A stretch of 64,000 nt of DNA from Enemella evansiae (GCA_017255395.1 JAFKDC010000020.1:1-64000); one strand, 5' to 3'; positions 24,375-34,549 are shown, counted from the stretch's first letter. Notes: generated from the sequence alone by a model not told the origin. Program-made: numbers and translations.

Positions 24375-25624
24375 GAGGGGTCTCCCTGCGGCAGGCCTGC
24401 ACCCTCGGGCGAGACCAGAGGATAACTGTCGATCACGCCACCGGGCAGCAGGCCCGGGAACCGGGATTGCGACCAGCGAATGAGCTGCACCGCCGGGGTG
24501 CCCATCAAGAGCCGCGCTGCCGGTTGTGACCAGACCAATCGATCGATGCTGTCATTGGGACGGTAAGGGCTGTCGGCCAATCCGTCGCCGTTCACGTCGA
24601 AGCCCGCATGATCGGACCAATGGTTGCCACGCCCGCCCTCGGACCAGTCCAGCCAACGTGTGCCGACATATTTCACCTGTGTCCGGTTGCCGATAAAGGC
24701 ATTGCCCGTCAGCGTGTTGCCTTGACTGCCTGCGGTGAAATGCACGCCGATCACACAACCCGCAAAGCGGTTCGCCTCGAAGAGGTTGTGATTGGAGTTG
24801 TAGACAAAAAGACACTTCTCGCCGCCATCGCGCACTTCGTTCTGCCGCAGCCCGGCCTTGTTGGCGAAGTTCATGAAAAAGCCGTGGTTGGCATCGCCAT
24901 CGGACAGGTTGCGTTCCACGGTCAGCCGCGCTGAATACATGAAGGCAAAGCCCATGTCGTTGCCCTGGCTGACATTGTCCGTCACCTCGATCCGGTTGGC
25001 ATACATCGAGTGAAAGGCAAACCGCAGGTCGCTGAAGTGGTTGCCCCGGTAGACCGCCTCGTTCGAAGTGGTGATGAACACACCGTCGCGGCCCTTGGTG
25101 ATCGTGTTGTTCTCGACCAGCAGGCCCGGCGCATTCCAGACGTAGATGCCGGGGCCGCGTTCGGGCACCCGCAGATCGTTGCGGCCCTCGATCCGGCTGT
25201 CGCGGATCGTGACATCCGTTGCGCCGTGCACGTCGATACCGATCAGGTTGCCGGTCAGGGTCACGCCCTCGACCCGGGCGCGTTTTGCCTCCTTCAGCAG
25301 GCGGATGCCGCTGTCGAATGCGCTCAGCCGCGCGCCCGCGCCGGTGATCGTCACATCGGAAACGGTGACGTCCGGGGCCGTCACCGTGACGACCGATCCC
25401 TCACCCGGACCGTCGATCCGGGCGAGAGGCCCCGTGATTGTCAGTGGCTTGTCGATTTGCACCGGCCCGGCATAGGTGCCTTCTCCAAGCACCAGTTCAT
25501 CGCCGGGCCGGGCGGTCGCGATGGCCCGCGCCAGCGCCCGCTGCCCCGGTCGCACCTCGACCCTCTCTGCCAGACTGGCGACCGGGGCGAGGATCAACAA
25601 AAGGATCGGGATCAGGAAACGCAT
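24371..25624 (-). CDS. nosD: NosD, periplasmic beta-helix copper-chaperone partner
   Basis: 417 residues. ATG 25624 with a Sec signal (LIPILLLILAPVASLAE). The rest is right-handed beta-helix repeats (runs such as VEGVTLTGNLIGIDVHG, NNTITKGRDGVFI, NLFEANRFAGCVIGVHF). NosD docks on NosFY and receives Cu from NosL. It lies 14 bases after nosZ. Confidence 0.94.
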   Translation of the reverse strand: MRFLIPILLLILAPVASLAERVEVRPGQRALARAIATARPGDELVLGEGTYAGPVQIDKPLTITGPLARIDGPGEGSVVTVTAPDVTVSDVTITGAGARLSAFDSGIRLLKEAKRARVEGVTLTGNLIGIDVHGATDVTIRDSRIEGRNDLRVPERGPGIYVWNAPGLLVENNTITKGRDGVFITTSNEAVYRGNHFSDLRFAFHSMYANRIEVTDNVSQGNDMGFAFMYSARLTVERNLSDGDANHGFFMNFANKAGLRQNEVRDGGEKCLFVYNSNHNLFEANRFAGCVIGVHFTAGSQGNTLTGNAFIGNRTQVKYVGTRWLDWSEGGRGNHWSDHAGFDVNGDGLADSPYRPNDSIDRLVWSQPAARLLMGTPAVQLIRWSQSRFPGLLPGGVIDSYPLVSPEGAGLPQGDPS

Positions 25625-25638
25625 GCGCGGCCCTCCTC

Positions 25639-27537
25639 CTACGCGACCGGCTTGACCAGCATCCGGCCGCGCATCTCCATGTGAAGCGCGTGGCAGAACC
25701 ACTGGCAGTAGTACCAATGCACGCCCGGACGGTTGGCGGTGAAGGTGACGGACGCGGTTGCCTGTGGCCCGACCTCGAAGGCCACACCATGATTGCCAAG
25801 GGTGAAACCGTGGGTCAGGTCGTCGACCTCATCCATGTTCGAGACATAGATTGTCACCTCGTCGCCCTGATTGACCTCGAACTTGTCGAGGCTGAAGGCC
25901 GGGGCGACCGAGTGCATGTAGACCCGCACCTTGTTGCCGTCGCGGATCACGTCAGCGCCCCAGTCCAGGTCAACGCCGTCCTGTTCCGCCTGCACCCGCG
26001 CCTCTTCCCACAACGGATCGGCCCGGTCATAAACCGCGGCCGGGCTGACCTTGTCGGCACGCACCAGAATGCAGTCATGCGGTTCGGCAAAGGTCGGCCC
26101 GTCGTGCACCAGTTCCATCCCGCCGCCGGAGATGTCGATCAGCTGATCGTTCTCGGGCTTCAGCGGGCCGACATTCAGGAAGCGGTCCTTGGAGAACTTG
26201 TTCAGCGAAATCAGGAATTGCCCATCCGCCTCCAGCGTCTCGCCCATGGTGGTATGGTTGTGGCCGGGCTGGTAATGCACGTCGATCTTTTTCAGGATCG
26301 GGTCGACATCGGCGCCATCATAGGCGCGCACGGCGTCCTCGATGTTCCACATCACCATCTGGCTGTCGAGGAACAGCGTCGTATAGGCATTGCCCTTGCC
26401 ATCGAAGGCGGTGTGAAGCGGACCAAGACCCAGCTGCGGTTCCGCCACTACGGCAGAGCGCGGCTCCGCCCCGTCAAACACCGCCTGCAGTTTGGTCACG
26501 TCGATCACGGTGACGGTGGGGGACAGCTTGCCGTTGATGCACAGGTGCACCTTGTCGGGGGCCATGTTGCAGCCATGCGGGCTGTTCGAGACCGGGATAT
26601 AGGCGGTGTATTTCGATCCGTGCCGGCCATCCAGCACCTTGACGCCGTTGTATTCCTTGTAGTCTCCGGCTTTGACGCCCGCTTCGATTGCGGCGATGTT
26701 GAAGGCCACGACCCAGTCCTGTTCGTTCTCGGTCATCTCGGCCAGCGTCACGCCTTCTTCAGAGTTGTACGAGGTCGAGAAGGCCCATTTGCCCTCGTAA
26801 TCCGCATCGCAATTGTCGAGGTTGCCGTCGACGATCACCTGCCATGCGATGTCCATTGTGTCGCCGTCGATGGCGGTGAAGATCGAATGGTACTGCGTCG
26901 GATCGTCAAGGATCGCCCCGTCATTCGGCAGCGGGATGCGGTGTTCGCCATTGGCAAAGACATAGCCGGTGCGCGGGTATTTCTGCGGACGCAGGCCGTG
27001 GATGTCCGAGGTGTTCGGAATCTCGATGATCTTGTCGGTCTTCATGATGTCGCAGCGGATGCGCGCCACACGGGTGTTGGCCTTGTCGTTGGCGAACAGG
27101 TAGCGCCCGTCATAGGTGCCCTCGGTAAAGGACATGTGCGGGTGGTGCAGGTCGCCATTGTCGTAGGTGACGCGGCCAGCTTTGGCGAGAAACGCCTTGG
27201 TTTCCGGCAGCAAGCCATCGGTAAGGATCTTGAGGCTTTCGTTGGTCGAACCCCAGCCGGTTGCCGAACACCGGTTGAAGACCGGAATGCGCATCAGCTC
27301 GCGCATGGAGGGCACGCCGATGATGCGCACCTCGCCGCACTGGCCCGAGGACCAGAAGCCGTAGTAGCTGTCCAGTTGACCGGGGGCGATTTCGGGCGCG
27401 CCGGTCGCGGCATGTGCGCTGCGCGTCGAGGCCAGCAGGCCAAGCCCGCCTGCCCCGGCGACAGAGGCCAGCGCCGCCGCCCCTGCCGTGCCCTTGAACA
27501 AGCCCCTGCGGGATACGCCCTTGGTTTCTTCCGTCAT
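25639..27537 (-). CDS. nosZ: Nitrous-oxide reductase, clade I
   Basis: 632 residues. Tat signal SRRGLFKG makes it a clade I (Tat-exported) enzyme. CuZ His ligands begin with the DLHHPH motif (about residue 125), with further His in GHNHTTMGE and SNSPHGC. The C-terminal CuA site is [12 protein letters not shown]. Reaction: N2O + 2H+ + 2e- to N2 + H2O in the periplasm. ATG 27537 follows GGAGAAGACC; the open frame further upstream lies inside nosR. Confidence 0.98.
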   Translation of the reverse strand: MTEETKGVSRRGLFKGTAGAAALASVAGAGGLGLLASTRSAHAATGAPEIAPGQLDSYYGFWSSGQCGEVRIIGVPSMRELMRIPVFNRCSATGWGSTNESLKILTDGLLPETKAFLAKAGRVTYDNGDLHHPHMSFTEGTYDGRYLFANDKANTRVARIRCDIMKTDKIIEIPNTSDIHGLRPQKYPRTGYVFANGEHRIPLPNDGAILDDPTQYHSIFTAIDGDTMDIAWQVIVDGNLDNCDADYEGKWAFSTSYNSEEGVTLAEMTENEQDWVVAFNIAAIEAGVKAGDYKEYNGVKVLDGRHGSKYTAYIPVSNSPHGCNMAPDKVHLCINGKLSPTVTVIDVTKLQAVFDGAEPRSAVVAEPQLGLGPLHTAFDGKGNAYTTLFLDSQMVMWNIEDAVRAYDGADVDPILKKIDVHYQPGHNHTTMGETLEADGQFLISLNKFSKDRFLNVGPLKPENDQLIDISGGGMELVHDGPTFAEPHDCILVRADKVSPAAVYDRADPLWEEARVQAEQDGVDLDWGADVIRDGNKVRVYMHSVAPAFSLDKFEVNQGDEVTIYVSNMDEVDDLTHGFTLGNHGVAFEVGPQATASVTFTANRPGVHWYYCQWFCHALHMEMRGRMLVKPVA

Positions 27538-27550
27538 GGTCTTCTCTCCA

Positions 27551-29740
27551 TTATTTCGTGTGGGAAAGCTGGTTGGGATGGTTGAGGTTCGGCCGCTCGG
27601 CTCCTGCCTCGCGCGCCGCCAGGGCCGCCGCCGATATCGCGTCCTTTGCCCGCCGCTTGTCCGTCTTGATGACGACCGGGCACCGTGCATGGTCCTGGTA
27701 GAGCACCTGGCAATTCAGGCACGAGATGCACTCGTTCGGATTGATCTCGCCGGTGGGATGGATGGCATCGACCGGGCAGTCGGCTGCGCAGAGCTGGCAG
27801 GGATTGCCGCATTCCTTGTAGCGCTTGAGCCAGCGGAACATGTGCAGCCGCGCCGGGATCGCCAGCCCGCCGCCCAGCGGGCAGACATAGCGGCAGTAGA
27901 ACCGCTCGATGAACAGGCCCGGCAGCAGAAAGGCCAGCGCGATCAGCACATAGGGCAGCGGTCGAGCGAATTTCAGGATGATCGCGGTCTTGAAGGGCTC
28001 CACCTCGGCAAAGCGCTCAGCCAGTTCCAGCGAGTAAAGCGACAGGCCGAAGAGGCCGAGGAAGATCACGTATTTCACCGCCCACAGCCGTTCGTGCAGC
28101 CCCCAGGGCATGGTCACCTGCGGCACCCGGAACCGCCGGGCGATCTTGTTCGTCAGCTCCTGCAAGGCGCCGAAGGGGCAGAGCCAGCCGCAATAGGCCC
28201 CGCGCGCCCAGAACAGCAGCGCCGCCGCCACGGAAAACCACAAGATGAAGATCAGCGGATCCATCAGGAAGGTGTTCCAGTCGAAATCGCTGAAGAGCGC
28301 ATTCACCAGCGCCAGGATATTGACGACCGACAGCTGCGCGTTGGCGATCCAGCCCACGAAGACCAGCGTGAACACGAGATAGGCATTGCGCAGCATGGCA
28401 AAGTGGCGTGCATGCCGCGTGGCAAAGCTCTGGAAGAAGAACACGCCGGACAGCAGCGTAAGCGCTGCGGCCAGCGCGATGACCTGAAGGCGCTTGGTCT
28501 GCCAGATGCGCTGCCACAGGGCATCGCGGGCATCGGCGTCGGTCACCGCGCGCTGTGCCCCGACAACAGGCTCCGGAGCGATTGTCCGCGTATAGGGGTC
28601 CGGCAGTTCATAGCCCAGGTCGTAGGTCAGAAAGACCTTCTCGATCGGGCCAACCGCGCGACTGACCAGAAACTGCAGACGGAACGGCGCGGCCGGATCG
28701 AACCCAGTCTCGGCTGGAATGACAAAGATGTCCATCTCGGTGAAGGCCGGCGCGCCCTCTGCGGCCACCCGCACGACCCGGCTGTGGTTGCGGTCGTGGA
28801 AACGCACGGACATGTCGCCCTGAATCAGCTGGAACCGGTCGAAAATCCCGCCGCGTACATAGCCGGACCCCTTGAAAGACCAGCGTCCGGCGCCGAGCAC
28901 CGCGATGGCCTCGTCGCCCGGCTCCATCCGCTCGGAAAGGTTTTGCCACGCGGCATCGCCCAGCAACGACCGCCCGATGGCCGGCTGGCTGACCACCGCG
29001 GTCCAGACGTCGACATAAGGGTCTGTTTCCGGTCCCGGCTCGGCGTTCTTCGCAGTGCGCGGATCGCCAAGCGCCACGAAATCGGCGTTGGCCGCCGCGA
29101 CGTCCAGGGTCAGACGCCGCAAGGCGCCGTTGCCCGCCAAGGTCTGCCATCCGGCAACCTGACCGGCATCGCGGTCGATTTCGCGCATGGGTCCGGTTGT
29201 CTCGGGCGCGGCAAAACCATCCAGACCAAGGGCCCGCGCCGCCTTGACCCCGGCGCGCAGGATCGAGTCGTCGATCACCATGATGGTGACCGTGGCCCCG
29301 GAGACGATCTCCAGTTCATCAGCGTCCCGCGGGCCGGAAACACTGCGCAGGTCGAAGCCCGTATAGTGTTCGATCACGGCGCGGATTTCGGCCTCGGGAA
29401 TGCCGACCAGAACGATCGGCTCCGAGTGTTTCAGCAACTGCGCCCCGGTCAGTTTGGCATCCGCCGATATCCCGGCGGCGACATGAATCGGTTTGCCGGA
29501 GTACCCCGTGGTCGGCACGAAATCCGAGGTCAGGAAGATCCAGCCAATCGTTTCGCCGTCCTTCAGCACAGGCACCAGACCGTCGTCGCGCACCGCTCCA
29601 TGGCTTGTGGCGCCGGGCACAAGGGCTCCGACCTCCAGGTCGCCCAGAAACCGGTGGATCAGCGGGTCGGCACTTGCTGAAAACGCGATGCTCCAAAGCA
29701 GGACCAGCGCAAAGAGCATCCGTGTCATCACGTTTTGCAT
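27551..29740 (-). CDS. nosR: NosR, membrane flavo-iron-sulfur protein
   Basis: 729 residues from the preferred start ATG 29740 ([16 protein letters not shown], signal ending ASA-DPL). A start at 29776 would leave almost no leader after the predicted transcription start at 29778. A periplasmic FMN-binding domain has the flavinylated Thr in VSGATVT. Membrane helices carry [13 protein letters not shown] and [10 protein letters not shown]. The cytoplasmic tail holds two 4Fe-4S sites ([13 protein letters not shown] and [11 protein letters not shown]). NosR feeds electrons to NosZ. Driven by the box at 29813. Confidence 0.95.
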   Translation of the reverse strand: MQNVMTRMLFALVLLWSIAFSASADPLIHRFLGDLEVGALVPGATSHGAVRDDGLVPVLKDGETIGWIFLTSDFVPTTGYSGKPIHVAAGISADAKLTGAQLLKHSEPIVLVGIPEAEIRAVIEHYTGFDLRSVSGPRDADELEIVSGATVTIMVIDDSILRAGVKAARALGLDGFAAPETTGPMREIDRDAGQVAGWQTLAGNGALRRLTLDVAAANADFVALGDPRTAKNAEPGPETDPYVDVWTAVVSQPAIGRSLLGDAAWQNLSERMEPGDEAIAVLGAGRWSFKGSGYVRGGIFDRFQLIQGDMSVRFHDRNHSRVVRVAAEGAPAFTEMDIFVIPAETGFDPAAPFRLQFLVSRAVGPIEKVFLTYDLGYELPDPYTRTIAPEPVVGAQRAVTDADARDALWQRIWQTKRLQVIALAAALTLLSGVFFFQSFATRHARHFAMLRNAYLVFTLVFVGWIANAQLSVVNILALVNALFSDFDWNTFLMDPLIFILWFSVAAALLFWARGAYCGWLCPFGALQELTNKIARRFRVPQVTMPWGLHERLWAVKYVIFLGLFGLSLYSLELAERFAEVEPFKTAIILKFARPLPYVLIALAFLLPGLFIERFYCRYVCPLGGGLAIPARLHMFRWLKRYKECGNPCQLCAADCPVDAIHPTGEINPNECISCLNCQVLYQDHARCPVVIKTDKRRAKDAISAAALAAREAGAERPNLNHPNQLSHTK

Positions 29741-29812
29741 CGGTTCCCGCGCCGCCTCGCACCATGGTTGTTCCATCGGTGAAAGGCTTAGCGGGGACCG
29801 GCAGGGCAAAGT

Positions 29813-29826
29813 TTGCGTTTTCGCAA
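29813..29826 (-). promoter_or_regulatory. FNR/NNR box, nosR promoter
   Basis: TTG-CGTTTTCG-CAA, with perfectly symmetrical TTGCG/CGCAA arms. Centre 29819.5 predicts a start near 29778 and a 38-base leader to ATG 29740, matching the geometry at the pseudoazurin gene. Confidence 0.75.
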
Positions 29827-29862
29827 TGTCTTGAACGATTGGCGCAGGCTGAAAACGCAAAA

Positions 29863-29882
29863 CGGGGCCCTGATCGGCCCCG
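29863..29882. terminator. Bidirectional terminator upstream of the nos promoter
   Basis: Stem CGGGGCC / GGCCCCG with a 6-base loop. It is followed by CCCTTTTGTTT on the plus strand and by TTTTGCGTTTT on the minus strand. It would stop minus-strand read-through from the oxygenase operon ending at 30217 and insulate the nos operon. Confidence 0.6.
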
Positions 29883-30216
29883 CCCTTTTGTTTGTCTGCC
29901 TTCTGTCCGTTGGTCCGACGTTGCGGGTCTCACCCCCATGCTGGCCGATGCGGATGCCTCGCCGATAGGCGGACAGACCTTGCCCATGATCGATGAAGGG
30001 CGCCCCTTGTTTCGTCAGCGCGATCGGACGGATCGGGTGTCGACGCAGGAGCGTGCACGAGATCACTCCAACAACGATCGATCCAAATGCCTCCTAAAAG
30101 GGCGGAGCCAGACCGAGTGCGGCCCGATCCTCTCGTTACCTCGTGGTCCCGACCCCGTATAACAGGCCAGGTTTCTGCGTCCGTGGAGGAAACTCGCTGA
30201 TCGGGCCGCTTCGTCG
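29883..30216. other. Gene-free spacer between nos and pyridine-degradation genes
   Basis: About 330 bases without a supportable gene. Short open frames on both strands lack ribosome-binding sites and family features, and I see no IS fragment. Only the terminator at its left edge is recognisable. Confidence 0.4.
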
Positions 30217-30750
30217 TTAGACCGGCAAAACCAAGGCATTGGGCACCAGCAGCGTATCGTAGACGGCTATCCGTGATGCCAAAAGCAGGCTGCCGTCGTC
30301 CTGCGGGCGGAACCGGTCGATCATGCGTCCGGCTTGGTGCAATCGGCCTTCCGGAAGCTCGGACAGGGTTTCGATCAGCAGGTAGTTACATCCGGCCAAC
30401 ACCGTCCCGTCCTCTTCGATCCCGGTGACGCGCTCGTTGGTGATGTAATGGCGCAGGTAACGCGGCCCGAACATCGAGGTCTCGCTGATTGCCAGCGCGC
30501 GATCCGAGATCATGCCGCGCCCTTCGCAATAGACCAGGCCCACCGGTCGGTCGTCATCGAAGTTCTCGCGGCTGGTGATGTTGTAGAACGCGTCCTGGGT
30601 GAAGAAGCGCGGCCAGTCCTTCAGGTCGCCGTCGTCCAGCACCGCGCAATAGGCGGCGTTGAATTCGGACACGGCCTGGCGCGCCGCGCGGCGCGCGGCG
30701 AGCGTGTCGCGCTCTGACACGGGCTCGAATACGGTTGCCATCACAGTCAC
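30217..30750 (-). CDS. Ring-hydroxylating oxygenase small (beta) subunit
   Basis: 177 residues, SnoaL/NTF2-like fold of Rieske oxygenase beta subunits: SEFNAAYCAVLDDGDLKDWPRFF, YNITSRENFDDD, RYLRHYITNERV and AGRMIDRFR. GTG 30750 overlaps the alpha stop (GTGA), with ATG 30741 as an alternative. It forms the alpha3beta3 oxygenase with the C-terminal part of the protein encoded at 30747-33566. Last gene of the unit that starts with the decarboxylase at 34549. Proposed role: 6-hydroxypicolinate 3-hydroxylation (PicB-type). Confidence 0.88.
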   Translation of the reverse strand: MTVMATVFEPVSERDTLAARRAARQAVSEFNAAYCAVLDDGDLKDWPRFFTQDAFYNITSRENFDDDRPVGLVYCEGRGMISDRALAISETSMFGPRYLRHYITNERVTGIEEDGTVLAGCNYLLIETLSELPEGRLHQAGRMIDRFRPQDDGSLLLASRIAVYDTLLVPNALVLPV

Positions 30751-33566
30751 AGACCCATCTCCTTGCGCCAGTATTGATACATCGAGCGGATCGCGGATTC
30801 CGAGATCAGCGTATCCGAGGTGCCGGTCGGCACCGCCGGGTTCAGCGCCACCAGGTGTGCGCCCTCTTCCGTGTCCAGCATCCCGTCCTGCACGAATTTG
30901 ATCGCCTCGTTGTCTTCCAGCCCGAGAAAGCCCGCGGGGCCCATCAGGTTGCCCTGGCGCAGGCGGTGCCGGGTCATTTCCTCGTCATCGTCGGCATAGC
31001 CGAACATCGTCCAGATCATGGTGAACTCGTTCGGGCCGGTCGGCACGATCTGCCGCACGCCCAGCGTGTTCATCTCGCGCTGCACGATCAGGCCGGGCCA
31101 GATCACCTGCATGGTCACCGACCAGGGGCTGTCGAACTCGGGGTGGAAGTCCATCAGCCGGGTGTCTTCCAGCGTCATGCCGTCGCGATAGGCGCGCATC
31201 TGCGATTTGTTGTCCTCGGATACCGCTCCGTCGCTCTTGGCCGAGGCCATGGTCGAGTGGCAGCCCTTGGGGTCGACGATCATCGCAGACTTGTTGCCCG
31301 CCACCAGCAGGCCGAAGGTGACAAGGAACGTGTGCAGCAGCGTGGCGTGATAGGGATCTTTCAGGTTTTCGGGATAGAGCTTCCAGTTGCCGTTCAGCGT
31401 GTGCCGGTAGTGGCCCAGCACCTTCAGTTCGCGCCCGGAAAAGACCGCGTCGAAATCGGTCAGCATCTCCTCGCCGAGGTAGTCCTCGAAGGGTTCCACA
31501 TCCTGGCGGAACGATGCGAAGATCGCACCGTTGCGGGTGGTCACGTTCAGCTTGCGCAGACCGTGGTTCTCGGGGCGGAAGTCCGGGCCCATCCCCCCCT
31601 TGCCGTCGGCACCGCGGCGGAAGGGCACGCCGGCCAGGTTGCCTTTCAGATCGTAGCTCCATTCGTGGTAGGGGCAGACGAATTCCTCGGCATTGCCGCG
31701 CAGCTTGCGGCAGAACTCGGCGGCGCGATGGGCGCAGCGGTTCTCGAAAACGTTGACGCCGCCCTCGGCATCGCGCGCCACCACCACCGAGGTTGGTCCG
31801 ACATAGGAGCGGATGAAATCGCCGGTTTCGGGGATCTCGGCTTCGAGCCCCACATAGTTCCACGTCTTGCCGCGGAAAATCCGTTCGACTTCGCGGTCAT
31901 AGATTTCCTGGCTGGTGTAGACCCAGTCGGGAATACGGTCCAGGCCGGAAGCGGGCCAGACGAACCGCTTCTCGATCGGCAACATTTTCATTTCATCCTC
32001 CTCGAGCGTGGCAAGGTCAATATTGGTATCGGAAAGCTGCGCGGGATCGACCGGCATCGCGCCGGCGATCAGCCCGCGCGCAGCGCGCAGCAGGGCCGCG
32101 TCACCGAAGTCGATACAGGCGACGACGCGGTTTTCGTCGTCGAGACAGAAGAAGGCCGGGGCCTCGCCGTCGCGGCGCACCGTACGAAGATCGGGCGCGG
32201 GCGCACCGACGATCTGCAGGGTGCCGCCGAACAGATCCGACCAGAACCAGGGCAGGTCGTCAGCGCCCGGCACCTGGCCAGAGATGGCGCGCGCCGCGCG
32301 GTCGGCGGAGAGCTGTGCATTCTGCCAGCTTTCGACCCGGGATTCGCGGCCCGAGATCTCGTGGCGCGCCACCGCCACGTCTCCGACCGCATAGATCGAG
32401 AAGTCCGAGGTCTGGTTGCGCGCGTTGACGACAATGCCCCCGGCCTCTGCCGTGGCGAGGCCGGCCTCGGCGGCCAGGCCGTCATTGGGCACGGCGCCGA
32501 CGCCGACGATGATGCAATCGGCCTCGACCAGCGTGCCGTCGCTCAGCGTCACACCCCGGTCCGAGACCGAGCCGACCCCGGTGCCGAGATGCAGCGCCAC
32601 GTCGTTCTGTTCGGCCACCCAGGACAGGAAGTGTCCGGCCTCTTCCGGCAGAAGCCGTTTGAGCAGCCGGTCCTGCGCCTCGATCACCGTGGCCTGCTTG
32701 CCCAGAGACCGCGCCGCCGAGGCCAGTTCAAGCCCGATGAAGCCGCCGCCGATCACGGCCACCCTTTCAGCCCTCTGCAACGCCGCGCCCAGCCGTTCGC
32801 TGTCTCCGGCATCGCGCAGGTAGTGCAAGGCGACCCTGTCGGCCCCCTCGAAGGGAATGCGCCGGGCCGACGCGCCGGTGGCCAGTACCAGCATGTCGTA
32901 GGCCAGCGTCTCGCCATCCCCGAGCACCACCTGTTTGGCCTCGCGGTCGATGCCGCCGACCCGCGTGCTCAGCCGCAGATCTATATCGAGGCGCTCGGTC
33001 TCATCCGCTTCAAAGACATGGGCGTCGCTCAGCCGGGTCCGCCCCAGCAGCAGATCCTTGGACAGGGGCGGGCGTTCATAAGGCGGGTGCGCCTCTTCGC
33101 CCAGCATCACGATGGGGCCGCCAAACCCATGTCGCCGCGCGGCGCGGGCCGTTTCGGCCCCGGCCTGCCCGGCGCCGACGATCACCATGCGGCGGAAATC
33201 CTTCGGTGCGGCGGACACCCCGGCCCTTTGCGGGGTGGCATCGGTGACCGGCGCGCGGGCCTCGGTGTCGATCCAGACGATGCCGTCCTCGACCTTGACC
33301 GCATAGGTGGGAATGTCGCGGGCCACCGGCGGCCCCATGGCCTTGCCGGAGCGGATGTCGAACAGCCCCTGGTGCAGCGGGCATTCGATGCAGCCGTCGA
33401 CCACATGCCCGTCGGTCAGGATCGCAAAGGCATGCGTGCAGATATTGCCGTTGCAGAAGATCTCTCCGTCGAGCGCATAGAGCCCGAGCCGGAGACCGTC
33501 CACCTCGACGCCGACAGCGCCCTTGGCGTGCACCTCTTCGGCCGGAATGGAGGCGTGCCAGCTCAT
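30747..33566 (-). CDS. picB: Fused Rieske ferredoxin - FAD reductase - Rieske oxygenase alpha
   Basis: One uninterrupted frame of 939 residues. (a) 1-110: Rieske ferredoxin with C43-x-H45 and C62-x2-H65. (b) 123-510: FAD/NAD ferredoxin reductase with IVGAGQAGAETA and a second GGGFIG motif. (c) From 526: Rieske oxygenase alpha with C611-x-H613, C631-x2-H634 and iron-site H740/H745 (DPYHATLLH). No stop separates (b) and (c), yet an ideal ribosome site GAGGAGG lies five bases before in-frame ATG 31991 (residue 526), so a free alpha chain may also be made. ATG 33566 overlaps the decarboxylase stop. With a decarboxylase and 2,5-dihydroxypyridine genes beside it, it most resembles the four-component 6-hydroxypicolinate 3-monooxygenase PicB. 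Confidence 0.85.
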   Translation of the reverse strand: MSWHASIPAEEVHAKGAVGVEVDGLRLGLYALDGEIFCNGNICTHAFAILTDGHVVDGCIECPLHQGLFDIRSGKAMGPPVARDIPTYAVKVEDGIVWIDTEARAPVTDATPQRAGVSAAPKDFRRMVIVGAGQAGAETARAARRHGFGGPIVMLGEEAHPPYERPPLSKDLLLGRTRLSDAHVFEADETERLDIDLRLSTRVGGIDREAKQVVLGDGETLAYDMLVLATGASARRIPFEGADRVALHYLRDAGDSERLGAALQRAERVAVIGGGFIGLELASAARSLGKQATVIEAQDRLLKRLLPEEAGHFLSWVAEQNDVALHLGTGVGSVSDRGVTLSDGTLVEADCIIVGVGAVPNDGLAAEAGLATAEAGGIVVNARNQTSDFSIYAVGDVAVARHEISGRESRVESWQNAQLSADRAARAISGQVPGADDLPWFWSDLFGGTLQIVGAPAPDLRTVRRDGEAPAFFCLDDENRVVACIDFGDAALLRAARGLIAGAMPVDPAQLSDTNIDLATLEEDEMKMLPIEKRFVWPASGLDRIPDWVYTSQEIYDREVERIFRGKTWNYVGLEAEIPETGDFIRSYVGPTSVVVARDAEGGVNVFENRCAHRAAEFCRKLRGNAEEFVCPYHEWSYDLKGNLAGVPFRRGADGKGGMGPDFRPENHGLRKLNVTTRNGAIFASFRQDVEPFEDYLGEEMLTDFDAVFSGRELKVLGHYRHTLNGNWKLYPENLKDPYHATLLHTFLVTFGLLVAGNKSAMIVDPKGCHSTMASAKSDGAVSEDNKSQMRAYRDGMTLEDTRLMDFHPEFDSPWSVTMQVIWPGLIVQREMNTLGVRQIVPTGPNEFTMIWTMFGYADDDEEMTRHRLRQGNLMGPAGFLGLEDNEAIKFVQDGMLDTEEGAHLVALNPAVPTGTSDTLISESAIRSMYQYWRKEMGL
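31977..32004 (-). promoter_or_regulatory. Internal ribosome-binding site and start inside the Rieske fusion
   Basis: On the minus strand GAGGAGG is followed by ATGAA and then in-frame ATG 31991 (MKMLPIEKRF) and ATG 31985. This is the signal expected of a separate alpha-subunit gene, although the reductase frame runs straight through it. Confidence 0.6.
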
Positions 33567-34549
33567 GCCGTTGCCTCCGCGCTCTCGGCCAGTTGCGGCA
33601 GGCCAAGCAGCGCCGCGGCGTTGTCGTGGCACAGCTTGCGGCGCGTGGCCGCGTCGACCGGCGCGGTCTCGATGAACGCGACCGCCGTGTCGGAATCCTC
33701 GTAGGGGTAGTCGACCGAGAACATCACCCCGTCCTCGCCCATCTCGCCCAGGGCCCCGGCAAGCGCGGCATGCGAGCAGACCCCCGAGGTGGTCATCACG
33801 ATGTTGCGGGTGAAATAGGCCGACGGGGCCAGCTCCAGCTGCGTTCCCATCGGATAGGCGCCGAAGCGCGAATCGTAGCGCCAGCGCAGGAAGGGCAGCG
33901 CCTCGCCCATGTGCCCCAGCACGATCTTCACCTTGGGGAACCGGTCGAACACGCCCGAGAACAGCAGGCGCAGCGCGTGGCTGCCGGTCTCGACGCCCCA
34001 GCCCCAGACCGCGCCGTGCAGGACCGGCTGGCCCTCCAGCACATAGGGCGTGGCATAGGCGTTGGTCGGATGCAGGTAGAACGGCACGTCCAGGCGCTGA
34101 AGCTCGGCCCAGAAGGCATCGTATTTCGGGTCGTCGTAATAGACGCCCTGGGTATGGCCGTTCACCAGGCAGCCCAGAAAGCCCAGATCGGCAACCGCGC
34201 GGTGCAGCTCTTCTGCCGCAACCTCCGGGTCGTGCATCGGCAGCGCCGCAAGGCCCGACAGGCGGTCGGGGCGCTGCGCGACCTTTTCGGCCAGAAAGTC
34301 GTTGGCCCGCTGTGCGGCCTCGGTCGCGGTGGCGGGTTCTTCGCCCTGCGCGCCCGGCCCGGTCAGCGACAGCACGCTGCGCACGATATTGCCGCGATCC
34401 ATGGTCTCGATCCGTTCGCCGTCGAAGTCGCCCAACCTGCGGGTCAGGATCTCGGCCTGGTCGCGCGGGATCAGCTTCAGGAAGGCTTCCGAATGCCGCT
34501 CGAACCCGGGCGCCATGAAATGCTCTTCGAAAGTGATCTTGGGGGTCAT
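33563..34549 (-). CDS. picC: Amidohydrolase-2 family decarboxylase (3,6-dihydroxypicolinate type)
   Basis: 328 residues of the ACMSD / gamma-resorcylate decarboxylase family. Metal ligands are seen as E8-x-H10 in FEEHF, His in FYLHPTN, His in VLGHMGEALPF and Asp in FSVDYPYED. These enzymes are non-oxidative decarboxylases of hydroxy-aromatic acids. PicC of the picolinate pathway belongs here and makes 2,5-dihydroxypyridine from 3,6-dihydroxypicolinate; the neighbouring NicX-type enzyme uses exactly that product. First gene of its unit, with an operator-like motif 41-56 bases upstream. A nicotinate pathway (NicC) would not need it. Confidence 0.82.
   Translation of the reverse strand: MTPKITFEEHFMAPGFERHSEAFLKLIPRDQAEILTRRLGDFDGERIETMDRGNIVRSVLSLTGPGAQGEEPATATEAAQRANDFLAEKVAQRPDRLSGLAALPMHDPEVAAEELHRAVADLGFLGCLVNGHTQGVYYDDPKYDAFWAELQRLDVPFYLHPTNAYATPYVLEGQPVLHGAVWGWGVETGSHALRLLFSGVFDRFPKVKIVLGHMGEALPFLRWRYDSRFGAYPMGTQLELAPSAYFTRNIVMTTSGVCSHAALAGALGEMGEDGVMFSVDYPYEDSDTAVAFIETAPVDAATRRKLCHDNAAALLGLPQLAESAEATA

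Noticed and set aside
25438-27585. 715-codon plus-strand open frame
   Set aside because: It is the antisense of nosZ; the minus strand carries all NosZ motifs. Long antisense frames are expected at this GC content.
30735-33704. 989-codon plus-strand open frame
   Set aside because: Antisense shadow of the Rieske fusion gene, with His/Arg/Gly/Asp-rich low-information sequence and no family features.
30217-34549. Anthranilate, benzoate or salicylate dioxygenase operon
   Set aside because: Possible from the Rieske genes alone, but the adjacent 2,5-dihydroxypyridine and maleamate genes with a shared promoter motif favour a pyridine carboxylate; no catechol or gentisate ring-cleavage gene is present.
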